64,000 nucleotides of DNA, taken from assembly GCA_001939145.1 (NCBI GenBank), contig LSRX01000174.1, positions 268,611 through 332,610 of the forward strand, written 5' to 3'. Made by a program: the position numbers and the translations under genes. Shown here piece by piece: positions 1 to 10,570 of this stretch. Position 1 is the first letter of the stretch. Each line of letters begins with the position of its first letter. The notes under the pieces are model-generated. The model saw only the letters and a program-made list of their open reading frames with translations. It did no database searches and had not been told where the DNA came from. Source of the stretch: Symbiodinium microadriaticum (Eukaryota; Sar; Dinophyceae; Suessiales; Symbiodiniaceae).

Positions 1-148
1 TGTGTTTGTGTTTGTGTTTGTGTTTGTGTTTGTGTTTGTGTTTGTGTTTGTGTTTGTGTTTGTGTTTGTTGGTTGGTTGGTTGGTTGGTTGGTTGTTTGG
101 TTGGTTGGTTGGTTGGTTGGTTTGTTTGTTTGTTTGTTTGTTTGTTTG
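1..148. repeat. Microsatellite block (TTTGTG)n, (TTGG)n, (TTTG)n
   Basis: Three simple repeats follow one another: a TTTGTG hexamer to about base 68, a TTGG tetramer to about 120, then TTTG to about 148. All long reading frames over this stretch translate the repeat and are not genes. Confidence 0.95.
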
Positions 149-293
149 TGTGTGTGCGTTTCGCTCTTGCTGCTGCAGTTGTTGTGGTGGTTGGTGTAAA
201 CTGCAGCATGTCGGTAGTGGCAGGCTGGGGAAATTGCCAAAGAATATGGGGAACGCCCAGCTGTGGTAGTAGGACAAGCAGAATCCGGAAGCG

Positions 294-352
294 TAGCCGA
301 GTGGCAGTAGACTCTGGATCCCACTATTCTGTTGCCAAGCTAGATCTCGCGG
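294..352 (+). repeat. Dispersed repeat copy 1, tRNA-head-like
   Basis: This segment aligns with 1481-1540. Both share AGTAGACTC, GATCCC and TAGATCTCGC at nearly the same spacing (34 and 33 bases from the first to the last word). The start TAGCCGAGTGG resembles the A box of a tRNA-type polymerase III promoter; a B box is not convincing. A GA-rich tract follows, as it does some way behind the other copy. A tRNA-derived SINE head is possible; a plain degraded repeat is the alternative. Confidence 0.45.
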
Positions 353-362
353 GGCGTCTCCA

Positions 363-527
363 AGGGGGAGGGGGGATAGAGAGATAGAAGAGAGACAGAG
401 AGCGAGAAACAGGGATAGAGAGTGAAACCGAGGCAGAGAGAGAGGCACAGACAGAGAGAGAGGGGGAGAGAGGGAGAGAGAATGCGAGGGAAAAAGAGAG
501 GAACAGAGACAGAGAGAGAGAGAGAGC

Positions 528-558
<31 letters not shown>

Positions 559-562
559 ACAG
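363..562. repeat. GA-rich purine tract
   Basis: Degenerate (GA)n and GAGAGACAGAGA sequence. Reading frames here are Arg/Glu or Ser/Leu runs that simply translate the tract. Confidence 0.9.
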
Positions 563-599
563 CTGGGAACGGTTTCAAGCGAGAGACGGGGAGAAACAA

Positions 600-884
600 A
601 CGGAGAAGCAGACAAAGACACGCAGATTCTCAAACCGAGGTCGCAAACAGATGCCGCCGACTCCACAACATCCACGACCACAACATCCACGACCACAACA
701 TCCACGACCTCCCAGTCCACGGGCTCCACATCCACGACTTCCCAGCCCGCCGGCGATTCCTCCACGACCTTGCAGACCACGGCTTCCGCGTCCACGACCC
801 TTCAGCTCGTGGGCGACCAGACCACCACGGCGCAGTCCACAGGCTCCACAACAGAGCTGTCAACAGCGCTCTTCGACTTGAACA
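600..884 (+). CDS. Thr/Ser-rich mucin-like reading frame (possible exon)
   Basis: The frame continues out of the GA tract and encodes Thr/Ser-rich sequence with words such as TTSTTTTSTT, TTLQTTASASTT and TTTAQSTGSTT, ending at a TGA near 985. At 663-710 a 15-bp unit (ACAACATCCACGACC) is repeated about three times, then decays into imperfect copies. Such composition is typical of O-glycosylated surface or wall proteins, but it can also come from minisatellite slippage. No signal peptide, membrane segment or acceptor site is convincing, so this is only a possible exon of unknown function. Confidence 0.25.
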
Positions 885-974
885 TCATGAGAATATCACT
901 CTTGCTCCTCTTGAGAACGCTAATTAGCCCCCGTTTCCGAGTATGGCTGTTGGCATGGATCGTGCTTTTCATGT

Positions 975-1345
975 TGCAGCCGTAGTCGTAGTAGTTTTCG
1001 CCGTCGTCGTAATTCTCAGTAGTTGTAGTTGTAGTAGTAGCAGCAATTGTACTGAGTAGTGGTAGTAGTCGTCGTCATCGTCGTAGTAGTAGTAGTAGTA
1101 GTAGTAGTTGTTGTAGTCGTAGTGGTAGTGGTAGTGGTAGTGGTAGTCGAAGTCGAAGTCGTTTTCGTCGTCGTGGAAGTGGTAGGATAGTGGAAGTCGT
1201 AGTCGTAGTGGTAGTGGTAGTGATGATAGTAGTAGTAGTAGTAGTAGTAGTAGTAGCAGTAGTAGTAGCAGTAGTAGCAGTAGTAGTAGCAGTAGTAGCA
1301 GTAGCAGTAGTAGTAGTAGTTGTTGTTGGTGGTGGTGGTGGTGGT
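975..1345. repeat. (GTA/GTC/GTG)n trinucleotide tract
   Basis: Long imperfect GTN array, mostly GTA and GTC, ending in (TGG)n. All six frames are open or nearly so and give homopolymer-like peptides; none is a gene. Confidence 0.95.
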
Positions 1346-1480
1346 GGTGGTGGTTGGAAGGATTCGGGTGGTCCTGCTCCTGTAACATTGCAACATTGTG
1401 GTGTGTTGAGTCGATGTGTCACTGGGTTCTTGTAAGGTAGGAGAGCCAAAACATGGTAGAAAGAATATCCCAGGAGCAGC

Positions 1481-1540
1481 TTAGCTCAGGAGTAGACTCC
1501 TAGATCCCGCTGCTATGTCGAACTAGATCTCGCCTGGTAT
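1481..1540 (+). repeat. Dispersed repeat copy 2, tRNA-head-like
   Basis: Second copy of the element at 294-352. It begins TTAGCTCAGGAGTAGAC, a close match to the D-arm/A-box of a tRNA, and carries the shared TAGATCTCGCC further on. A purine-rich GA tract lies downstream, after an unrelated stretch of about 100 bases. Confidence 0.45.
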
Positions 1541-1639
1541 TTGCAAATACGGGGAGGACTCATACCCGACTCTTACCACACTGCTGCCTGTGTGCTCAAA
1601 CAGACATACGGCATCACCAAACATTCACAGCTGAAATAC

Positions 1640-1790
1640 GGGCGACGAGGGGTGCGAAGGACAGAGAGGAAGCATCAGCGAATCGCGAGAGAAGGAGAAG
1701 ACAGCGAGAGCGAGAGGGAGAGAGACAGAGATGTGCGAGAGCCGGAAGAAAGAGTAATTACAAGAAAGAAGGGACACACAGACGAAGAGA
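1640..1790. repeat. Purine-rich GA/GAA tract
   Basis: Imperfect GAGAGA and GAAGAA sequence following dispersed repeat copy 2. No gene is supported. Confidence 0.7.
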
Positions 1791-1939
1791 GGGAGAACTT
1801 GCCTTAGCATTGCCGAATCCGAGGTTGGAAGCAGACACATCTGCGTCGACCTCGCGTGCGACTGTGATGTCTGGAAGCTTCCTTTCCAGCAAGGCACGGG
1901 CCTCAGAGTGGATGCGGGTGGCTCAAAGACTTTAAGTAA

Positions 1940-2035
1940 CATAGGGGCCTTACTAATTTGCATAGGGTTTGGGGTATACTATACTATAATTATAGTAAGG
2001 AACCCCAAAACCCTATTCTAATTATTCAGGCCCTT
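1940..2035. mobile_element. Foldback (MITE-like) element
   Basis: Two arms of about 40 bases are imperfect inverted repeats: GCATAGGGTTTGGGG on the left pairs with CCCCAAAACCCTATT on the right, with matching GGGGCCTTACT and GGCCCTTAC ends and an AT-rich middle. It resembles other short foldbacks in this window with CCCTA-type arms. No coding capacity. Confidence 0.5.
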
Positions 2036-3185
2036 ACATTAGACACATCGAGAGAAGGGAGAGCTCACTTGGCGGAGGCTTCCTGCAGCCTACGTCACCA
2101 CTTCTTCTCGAAATCCAGTGCTTGAGTACCTTACAGTTTCTGTTTTGGGGGGGATATGACAAGAGCTGAGCAAAATCAAGAGCCGGAGTACTTGCGATGC
2201 CCAGCTAGTCGTCTAAAATTCTTCGGGTTCCATGCTAATGCTCAGGGTTTTAAGCTTTATAGGGGTTAGCAGGGTTTGGCGTGCACGGGGCTTCGAAGCA
2301 CAGGGGGTTTGAGGGCTTCTGACGGCTTCTGTCGCTCTAGAGCCTTCAGATCCAGTGATTCTGAGTTGCAGTGGTGCCAGTTCACCCGAGAACCGAGCGT
2401 GGAGTCAAGCTGAGTTGAGCAGTCTGTACCCACCTAGGGTAAGATGGCTCTGTCCAAGCAGACATTGCATGATTTTTTTTTGTCATGGTACTGTAGAGGC
2501 AGCAGTATCTGTTCGGAAATGTTGCGACGCCTCCGAGTACCACCGCCCTCCTTGATGCTTTGATTTCGATCGCGATTGACTGTAGCATCTTTGGGCTTGA
2601 CAGTGTTGCTGCTTACAAGCTGCACTCGACTGAATCCCAGTGTAAGGGCAACCCACTGAAGCCACCGAAACTACGCTGCAGAAGCCTCGATCTGGTCTTG
2701 CACTAGGAGCCGAGCTGCCCAAGCAGTCAGTTTTTTTGGGTGCTGGATACGTTGTGGGTTTATAAAGTTGCGGGGAACGCTAGCCCCCTCTGTCTATCTT
2801 TATCTACATGCTCGCCCCGGGTCACCACATATATGTATATACATATGCACATATGCATAAATAGATTGTACATACATAAAATACATGTCCATCTCGGTAT
2901 TGCGTGCACCTGATCACCAGGTAGGCTGGGTCCTGACGGCCGCTGGGTGCCTAGCCACTGTGCCCGATCCGCGCTGAGCCAGGGATGTCAAATTGCCGGA
3001 GGAAGAGCCCATGGACTCAACTAAATCTTGTAGCAGGAAAAGGCTTGCCACTCTGTACCAGAGTAGAAAAGCAGTAGTTGATACGTTGGGATCTTCCTCC
3101 GTTCTCGGCGACGATGTAATGCGAGGTTCCTTGCACCACGAGTAGGCCCCAGAGACGTGGACGGCTTATGGAAGTTATTGGGTTT
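2036..3185. other. No gene recognised
   Basis: About 1.15 kb of mixed unique sequence with short open frames only. I saw no coherent exon, RNA gene or repeat apart from a few TATATG-type words near 2830-2890. Confidence 0.6.
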
Positions 3186-3188
3186 CAG

Positions 3189-3243
3189 TATACTCACTCA
3201 CTCACTCACTCACTCACTCACTCACTCACTCACTCACTCACTC
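3189..3243. repeat. (ACTC)n microsatellite
   Basis: Perfect tetranucleotide array of about 13 units. Confidence 0.97.
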
Positions 3244-3411
3244 TCACAAACACACATACATGTGTGGTACTCGGTTCTCGCGGCTTTCAATGCAGTCAAG
3301 TGTGATTCAGCGTACATACATATATTTATATACGGACGGACAGATAGACAGACAGAGACAGACGTAGCAAGTTTGAACACATTCAGTGCCCAAGACTCTA
3401 TATGACAATGA

Positions 3412-3782
3412 TATGTATATATATATATACACACGATATATATGTATACATATATATATATAGATAGATAGATAGACGGATAGATAGATGGATGTATATA
3501 TATATATATATATACAAATATTCGATAAGTACATATGTTTGCATGTATACACGTGTATACCACATGGAAAGCATGTTTGACCATGCTAAAGCTTAAGCTT
3601 GTGCATGTGTATGTAAGCGTGCATGCATGCATGCAAGCAGGTAGGTAGGTAGGTACGTAGGTAGGTAGGTAGGTAGGTAGGTAGGAGTGGGTAGGTGGGT
3701 AGATAGGTAGGTAGGCAGGTACGTGGGCATGTACGCTTGTACGTATGTATAGTATATGTATGTATGTGTGTATGTATATATG

Positions 3783-3816
<34 letters not shown>

Positions 3817-3858
3817 TGTATGTATGTATGTATGTAGGTATGTATGTATGTATGTATG
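3412..3858. repeat. Microsatellite cluster (TA)n, (GATA)n, (GTAG)n, (GTAT)n
   Basis: Adjacent simple repeats: TA-rich 3412-3515 with a GATA stretch, GGTA/GTAG 3640-3720, and GTAT 3750-3858. A long minus-strand frame full of Tyr-Ile-His-Thr is only the translation of these repeats. Confidence 0.95.
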
Positions 3859-3859
3859 C

Positions 3860-4874
3860 ACATCCATATGAGTCCATTATAAATATATATGTATATACAC
3901 ATGTACATGTACATGTATGTCTCGGGCGCTCTCAAATCGAGATAAAGTCGATCGCGGCTTTGGTTGCGTAGCCGGCTTGGGCAGCAAACTTTGGAGTTTG
4001 GCCACAAGAGCTGGCTACCAGCCTCAGAATTTTGCACAAGAGACCCCAGCATGATGGCATCCCGTGCCTTTCCTGGAGTTCCCAAACCCTCTGCACTATA
4101 AACCCCCTAGTACCGCGTATTACGAAAACGTTGTGTTTGTCTTTGCCTATGTACCGGTTTATGAGAGCTCTCTGCTTGCCGCCAGGTTTAGATTTTAGGG
4201 CTTGTGTGGTTCAGGGTAGACATCTTATCGCACTTTTGGGCTGGGTTTTGCTTTCAGGGTATGGAATTCAAGAATTAGGGTAGCGGGCTCTAGCCAATCC
4301 GACGTGTTTCAAACCAACACATAAGCTCTGAAGCCCAAGCTGGACCCTAAAGAACCTACTCTTTTATCATGGAGTAGGTGGAGGGGGTGTGGTGGGGAGG
4401 GGGTGTTGTCTTATGCTTAGCTTATCCTGGAAGCATCGGATAAGTGCTTATTAGAGACAGGATAGTCTGAAACTTTGCTAACCTGTTACTATCCCGCATT
4501 AAGCCGTTTCTACGAGATGGGTGGTCGTTGCTGCGAGATGTATGATAAGCCGCTGCTTCTTCAAGGCATCGGCCCCCGCCTGATCAAAAAACATGTTGCG
4601 TTCCGGGGGCCGAGAATGTAAACATCGGAAGATGTTTGTAGCTGCATGAGGCCTGTTTCGGAATCTTTGTGCCGCATCGAAACAGTGCAGCATGATCAAA
4701 GAGAGGAGCAACATTGGCATACAACAGAGGATCGTACGTGCTACATCGTAGCCCGTACACGAGACATCTGTTTTGTTCGCCAGCTTTGCTGCAGCAGCTT
4801 TGCTTCAGCAATGGCCGCACCGGATGTACCCATACTCGAGGAGCGCAGCTGCCTCAGATGCAGCATGATGCGGT
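3860..4874. repeat. 1,015-bp duplicated segment, copy 1
   Basis: Bases 3860-4874 reappear at 4976-5990 with a constant offset of 1,116. I saw no difference by eye, and the short frames in both copies translate identically. Copy 1 stops exactly at the single N at 4875. The segment contains a G-rich word (GGAGGGGGTGTGG) shared with a reverse-orientation repeat near 24.2 kb. See the finding on a possible false assembly duplication. Confidence 0.93.
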
Positions 4875-4875
4875 N
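4875..4875. other. Single-base assembly gap (N)
   Basis: A lone N separates the end of duplicate copy 1 from a new microsatellite. The join is therefore unverified and the true distance unknown. Confidence 0.98.
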
Positions 4876-4929
<54 letters not shown>

Positions 4930-4972
4930 GTATACGTATACGTATACATATATATATATATGTTTGTGTTTA
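4876..4972. repeat. (ATACAT)n / (TACGTA)n microsatellite
   Basis: Hexanucleotide ATACAT array with a few TACGTA variants, leading into TATATATATGTTTGTG. It replaces the GTAT array that precedes copy 1. Confidence 0.95.
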
Positions 4973-4975
4973 TGT

Positions 4976-5990
4976 ACATCCATATGAGTCCATTATAAAT
5001 ATATATGTATATACACATGTACATGTACATGTATGTCTCGGGCGCTCTCAAATCGAGATAAAGTCGATCGCGGCTTTGGTTGCGTAGCCGGCTTGGGCAG
5101 CAAACTTTGGAGTTTGGCCACAAGAGCTGGCTACCAGCCTCAGAATTTTGCACAAGAGACCCCAGCATGATGGCATCCCGTGCCTTTCCTGGAGTTCCCA
5201 AACCCTCTGCACTATAAACCCCCTAGTACCGCGTATTACGAAAACGTTGTGTTTGTCTTTGCCTATGTACCGGTTTATGAGAGCTCTCTGCTTGCCGCCA
5301 GGTTTAGATTTTAGGGCTTGTGTGGTTCAGGGTAGACATCTTATCGCACTTTTGGGCTGGGTTTTGCTTTCAGGGTATGGAATTCAAGAATTAGGGTAGC
5401 GGGCTCTAGCCAATCCGACGTGTTTCAAACCAACACATAAGCTCTGAAGCCCAAGCTGGACCCTAAAGAACCTACTCTTTTATCATGGAGTAGGTGGAGG
5501 GGGTGTGGTGGGGAGGGGGTGTTGTCTTATGCTTAGCTTATCCTGGAAGCATCGGATAAGTGCTTATTAGAGACAGGATAGTCTGAAACTTTGCTAACCT
5601 GTTACTATCCCGCATTAAGCCGTTTCTACGAGATGGGTGGTCGTTGCTGCGAGATGTATGATAAGCCGCTGCTTCTTCAAGGCATCGGCCCCCGCCTGAT
5701 CAAAAAACATGTTGCGTTCCGGGGGCCGAGAATGTAAACATCGGAAGATGTTTGTAGCTGCATGAGGCCTGTTTCGGAATCTTTGTGCCGCATCGAAACA
5801 GTGCAGCATGATCAAAGAGAGGAGCAACATTGGCATACAACAGAGGATCGTACGTGCTACATCGTAGCCCGTACACGAGACATCTGTTTTGTTCGCCAGC
5901 TTTGCTGCAGCAGCTTTGCTTCAGCAATGGCCGCACCGGATGTACCCATACTCGAGGAGCGCAGCTGCCTCAGATGCAGCATGATGCGGT
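4976..5990. repeat. 1,015-bp duplicated segment, copy 2
   Basis: Second copy of 3860-4874. Unlike copy 1 it runs on without a break into the reading frame at 5991-6925, so copy 2 is the one with a natural right flank. Confidence 0.93.
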
Positions 5991-6925
5991 GTTCGTTCGC
6001 AGAGAATTGAATCGTCTAGGTCAAGTGACTGTGCTGAACCGCACCATCCCAGTATGGCATGTGCGTGCTGCTTTCCTTGAACTTATATTGATTATTGGTA
6101 GTGGCTTTGCGGCTGCGTTTTTGTTAAAACTTTTGCTACGCTGCGTATCAAAGGACCGGCAGCTGCAATGGGCCGTGCCGTACTTCTTGGTCCTTTTCTA
6201 TGACGAGGCGAAGACCCGGTCAGAAACGTGCACAGCAGCAGAGCGCCGCAAGCAGCTGAAAAAAAGCTTCTACACGGCAGCTTCACAGAGACTTTGTGCT
6301 GAATGGCACTCGGCCATCTGGCCGGGCGTTTGCTTTCCAGAGCCTCTTCCGACGAAAACCAAAGACGGCGAAAGCCTCGGGCGTATGTCCGAGAAGACTT
6401 GCGACACGTCCATCATGATTGCAGCATTGGCTTCCAAGCTTGGAGAGCCGAACACGTACCCCAGCACCACTCGGTGCTGTCATCGCTTTCTTAAGGAGGT
6501 AGTGACACTGCTGGCTCGTGCGTCGGAATTCACTGTTGCCCTTGTCGACTTGCAGTGGTTTCGCGCTAGCAATTGCCGGGTGAGCGCAGACGGGACAGTG
6601 GATGGCAATCTTTTCTGGGGATCTACGTGTGACCGCGTGGATAAGCTGAAAGCGATCTGGCGGGAGCGCTTGGCACATGGACTGTTTAAGCTTGTTGCGT
6701 TCCAAGACTCCTGTGAAGACTATAATATTTGTCTGCACTCAGGATGACTCAGAGGACAGCTTGGTGCAGACTCCAGAATCGGTGCCGCATGTGGCAGATA
6801 TTGTGGCGTTTGCTTTCCACAGGCCCGATATTGACATAGAGCTGCGGCATTACCTTGCTCGTAGCGCACATTTCTCATGCCGCCTCGAGGTGTCATGGAT
6901 CGGAGCCAGACGAGATTTCTGAGGA
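5991..6925 (+). CDS. Hypothetical protein exons, possible upstream part of the methyltransferase gene
   Basis: A frame open from inside duplicate copy 2 runs to 6747. Past the copy it reads as ordinary protein: a hydrophobic stretch near 6080-6130 (LILIIGSGFAAAFLLKLLL), then mixed polar sequence with words such as KQLKKSFYTAAS and LFWGSTCDRVDKLKAIW. A second frame, entered around 6730, continues to a TGA ending at 6922 with HVADIVAFAFHRPDIDIEL. An intron or frameshift therefore lies near 6700-6745. The hydrophobic run could be a membrane segment. I do not recognise the family. The gene could be independent or feed into the downstream methyltransferase, which is on the same strand. Confidence 0.4.
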
Positions 6926-7397
6926 GGTGAAGCTGTTACGCGCCATTGCCTACAGCGTCTTAGCACAGATCGCGAAACAACTGGACTGATGCAGCATTCT
7001 TTTGCAGTTGTTGCGTGCGGTTGATTTCTGTTGCATGAACAAGAAAGCATCAACACACCGTGCACGCAGGACCACACGGGCCTGAGACTTGGCTGCGCTC
7101 CGGGCAAAGCCCGCCACGCTCCTCGCAAAAGGCAGCCGTTATCATCGTTCATAGAGGCTGTGAGAAAGCTGCGATGCGGGGAGGAGAGAACTAGAACTAA
7201 GATCTTAAAAGACTCATGAGCCAGTGTTTGCACGTCTCAATTGAGTTGCTGGAAGGAGACGCTCATCAGATCAGCGTTGGGCGATTGGCCTACCCACTCC
7301 TCAATGTTTGCTATGCGCGAGATGGCTTCCTGTCTTCATTCCCACAACACCCTAGGCCCTAGAATGGCTGAGTCCCTCAGGTTCCGTACGCAGAGCG

Positions 7398-7567
7398 CAT
7401 GCGAGCGGAGTTCCGCGACCAGAAGATCTTTCACGTGCGGCACTCAATTATTGCGCCACGTTCTCAGCCATTGAACTGTGCTGCCAGTTTACAATGGACG
7501 GCTCCAACATTGCGAAAGTCCCTACGGAGTTGTTCTGGGTGTTTTGCTGGGCTCCCGGGCCAAGTAG
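7398..7567 (+). CDS. Candidate exons, unknown protein
   Basis: Two short coding-like stretches in different frames: one reads RAEFRDQKIFHVRHSIIAP (about 7399-7465), the next reads DGSNIAKVPTELFWVFCW (about 7494-7548). A splice between them is likely but not fixed. They may belong to the transcript that carries the methyltransferase domain. The flanking 6926-7397 and 7568-7820 show nothing I can name. Confidence 0.25.
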
Positions 7568-7827
7568 GACATGCATTTCTTCTAATAAACGGGTGCCGGG
7601 CACGAGGTCCGTGGAAAGCTTTGGGCGGGTTCGCCCCCCCGTTGGTCGGGGACTTGGTGTTGTTGTCAAGCGAAAGTTTCCATTGTGGCTTTGTGGTTGA
7701 GATTGATTCGCTTTCTCTGCATCTTTGCTCTCTTTAAAACTGCAAGACCGCAAGTGACAGTGGCCATGTGCACATACAGTAGTCGGAGCCTCTGCAATCT
7801 GCTATCATTGAAAATTTGATCATCTGT

Positions 7828-7946
7828 ACTTTAGACACAGAGCAAGCCGCACCTAGCCATGAAACGATCGTGCTCCGACTCCTGGACGACTGCTACCGAC
7901 ACTTCATGCATCAAAGCCGCGTTCTATCGGAAGGACTTCATGAGGG
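7828..7946 (+). CDS. Candidate exon upstream of the methyltransferase domain
   Basis: Begins after an AG in CTTTAG and reads TEQAAPSHETIVLRLLDDCY, then HFMHQSRVLSEGLHE, with ordinary amino-acid use. It probably ends at GAG before GGTATG. It is acidic to neutral and helical in character, with no known motif. Position and strand fit an N-terminal exon of the gene at 8249-10169. Confidence 0.35.
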
Positions 7947-8248
7947 TATGATGCGTTACATCTATGTACGTCTTTGCAGTACTCCTTGCCAGGACTTGGT
8001 CTCGACCGAGAATGCGGAGAAGCTTGCAGCAGCTTCTCAGGGACTGCAGGCCTAGGTTTCCAGGAATAGTTGCGTCCGTTGTGTCTTGGTTTGCCATCGC
8101 ATGCTGTCACCGTGCCACGTGCCACAGGCTGCGTGGCGCTTCATCGGCAAGCAGGTCCCAGAACTTCAGGCGGGGCTGGGCACCGTCTCATTTCAGCATC
8201 TTCCTCTCCTCACCTTCCCTCTCGATCCCAGGAATCCATGTGGACAAC

Positions 8249-10169
8249 AGCCCGCTACACCAGCTCCATGTGTACAGGGGTCTACACAGCCGAGTCTGCT
8301 TTGGTTGTCGCAGCAAGAATCGTGAATGCTTCCCGCTACTTCGAGCGGAAGATATGCTTCAAACCCAAAGCCGCTTGGGACTCGCTCTCAGGTTTTCCGC
8401 ACGCAGCAGCAGCTTACGGTATTCGGAATTGAACCTGCGTTGGCTGCTCATTGTGCTACCTAAGGAGATCAACAAGAACTGCTTTCAGTGCATCATCGAT
8501 AACCATTCCTGGGGGAACCAAGCAACCGGCCAGCAGCTGCCAATGCCGTGCGTCTTTGGCGACATGATGCGGTTGGTGCCAGACGGCACCCTGACAGGTT
8601 ACGAGAGCCCCTTGACTTCGCTCATAAGTTATCAATGCAAGCGTTCGCTGTATTGCAGTGGCTCCCACACCGCCATGACTCTGCGCAGCCCAAGGTTTCG
8701 AGGATGCGAGGGCGGCAATTTATTCAGCCGATACTGTGCAGTGGCAGGAATGCAGAGTGCACGGCACCAGCTGTTTGCTGCCGCACGTTGATTTTGACAT
8801 GTCCGGCCTGCCTTGTGTTGACAACTCACAAATGAAGCAGTGCAACGGACCTCGTCAGTTTGAGGAAGGTCCAACAGGACCTTTGTTTTGCGTCTGGGCT
8901 TTGCGGCTTCGGCGCTACCACGTTCCTCTCGCAGTGCTGGAGAACACGCCTGCCACTAGGATCGCAGCTAAGGTTGTTTGCCAAAACCCAGGCACTGCTT
9001 CCGACTTTGCATTGCCGTGTGCCAATAAGGACTTGCACGTGCAGATCCTGGAAAGCCTTCTTGGCGACCTGTGCAATGTGTACCCCTTGCGTGTGGAGCC
9101 CGCGGACATTGGTCACAGCGGTGTCTCCCGCGCGAGGCTTTATGTGATCGTGGCGATGAAGACAGCACGAGTGCTGGCTGACCCTGTGCAGCTGGTTCAC
9201 AGTGTTGCCGACCATGTGCGGGCACGCTTCCAGACGAAACCCCGGGACTACTTGATAGCAGGTGACCTGGAGGTTCAGTTCGAAGCCTTCGCGACAGCAA
9301 GCAGCCCAGCTTGCAGATATTCCCCCCGTACCTGGCCATTTGTGGATCCTAGGTTGGTACGCTCCAGCGAAGCCATCATTGCGATTCTGTGGTTTTCCCT
9401 CAAATAAAATACGTAAGCTGGTGAATGTATTAGCAGCAGTAGCACGATTTCAATGCAGCACCGCCTTGACCTTTCACCGCTCGAGGTGCTGCCGGCGTGC
9501 CCTTCCGCTCCAACGTCCTTGACCTTTCCTATTTGCTGACAAAAAGGGAAGCTCACGCAGTGGAGCGACTAAACGAGTTGTACACCACGAGGACAGGCGA
9601 CCGACCGGAGAGCAACCCGGACCTGTGCTACTTCCTCGGAGACGACCCCTCTTTCACAGTTAACTGGAGCGCTATCAGCAACCGAGTCCCCGTCTTGAGG
9701 CGCAACGCTGGCAAAATCTGGTTCCCAGCCGAAAAGCGCTGGATGACGTCTGCAGAAAAGCTGCTCACCCCGCAGTTGAGCTACATGCATCTGTAGCTGT
9801 TGTGGATCTTAGTCAGCGTGCCTGCAGCTGACTCTGTGCAAGACTGTTTGGGTGTATTTCCTGAAAGACTCATTTTTTTTCAGGGCTAAAGTTTCAATGC
9901 TTTAAAACCAACCACAGGAAGCTTCACACATACACATTCATAACATACTGCGCCTATGGACACGGCGTTTCGATTACCTGAGGCTTGCATGTATGACGTT
10001 CCCTGTGGAGCCGCACGTGGCGAGCTCCTTGTTGGTGCCGGCCATGGGTACACGCGACACGAAGCGTGCCGCTCAGCTGCTGGGCAATGCCATGTCCCTT
10101 CAGTGCGCATGCTTGGTGCAGATGATTGCGTTCAGCTGCTTCAGTCTTCGTCCTGTAACATATAGCTGA
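8249..10169 (+). CDS. C5 cytosine-specific DNA methyltransferase, dinoflagellate type
   Basis: Probable S-adenosylmethionine-dependent cytosine-5 DNA methyltransferase. Exons carry the family signatures in order: a possible SAM-site exon (SSMCTGVYTAESAL, about 8260-8310), EINKNC (from 8465) and VFGDMMRLVP, the catalytic Pro-Cys in DFDMSGLPCVDNS (Cys codon 8814), the ENV-like ENTP (8940), the target-domain-side GHSGVSRARLYVIVA (about 9110-9150), QTKPRDYL, then WFPAEKRWMTSAEKLL and the closing GNAM motif (10083-10094), stop TGA 10167. Joins that keep phase: GT-AG intron 8598-8688; probable GT-AG intron 9328-9485; GC-AG intron 9763-9982, which turns AEKL into LACMTFPV. The 5' end is unsure: frames change near 8461, either an unseen intron or a one-base lesion. 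Retrotransposon-borne methyltransferases of this class are known from dinoflagellates, but I found no reverse transcriptase beside it. Both the active-site Cys and the last motif are present, so the core may be functional. Confidence 0.82.
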
Positions 10170-10570
10170 CCGGGTGCAGTATAGCGGCTGTGGCTTGTGG
10201 AGCTCGCCCATCTTGACCTGGCCGACTGTATGTTGCTTTGCACAGACAGCTGAAAACATGACTTGCGTGCATCTGCTTACTGTGACCTGGTTCAGGACGT
10301 GCAGAGCAATAGTCGGAATGTTTGGTAAATTCAACTATAGTAGGTCATCTCGGATCGGGCGGGCTTGTGGGCACTTGCTCTTGCACTGCCACGCCAGTGT
10401 CTCCAGCTTGATTGCTTGTAGGACGTAGCAACGACACAGGCGTGATTGCAGCATGTTGGCCTTGTCCACGGCACGAGCGACTCTGTGACATGACTCGTGC
10501 ACATCATTTCCGTTTGGAGGTCTATAGGCCCAAATCTGTGCGCAGCTCTGAGACAACCGTTGCTCTCATG
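10170..10570. other. No gene recognised
   Basis: Unique sequence after the methyltransferase stop. Short frames are open on both strands but none looks like protein. Confidence 0.5.

Noticed and set aside
294-365. Intact tRNA gene
   Set aside because: Only the D-arm/A-box part resembles a tRNA. There is no GGTTCGA-type T-loop and no matching acceptor stem.
3234-4085. Long minus-strand reading frame rich in Tyr/Ile/His/Thr
   Set aside because: It is the translation of TATA, GTAG and GTAT microsatellites.
8919-9035. A further 57-bp in-frame intron between ENTPATRIAAK and DLHVQILES in the methyltransferase
   Set aside because: GT and AG are present and removal would give a tidier alignment, but the segment is open in frame and unusually short. 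It is left as coding until RNA decides.
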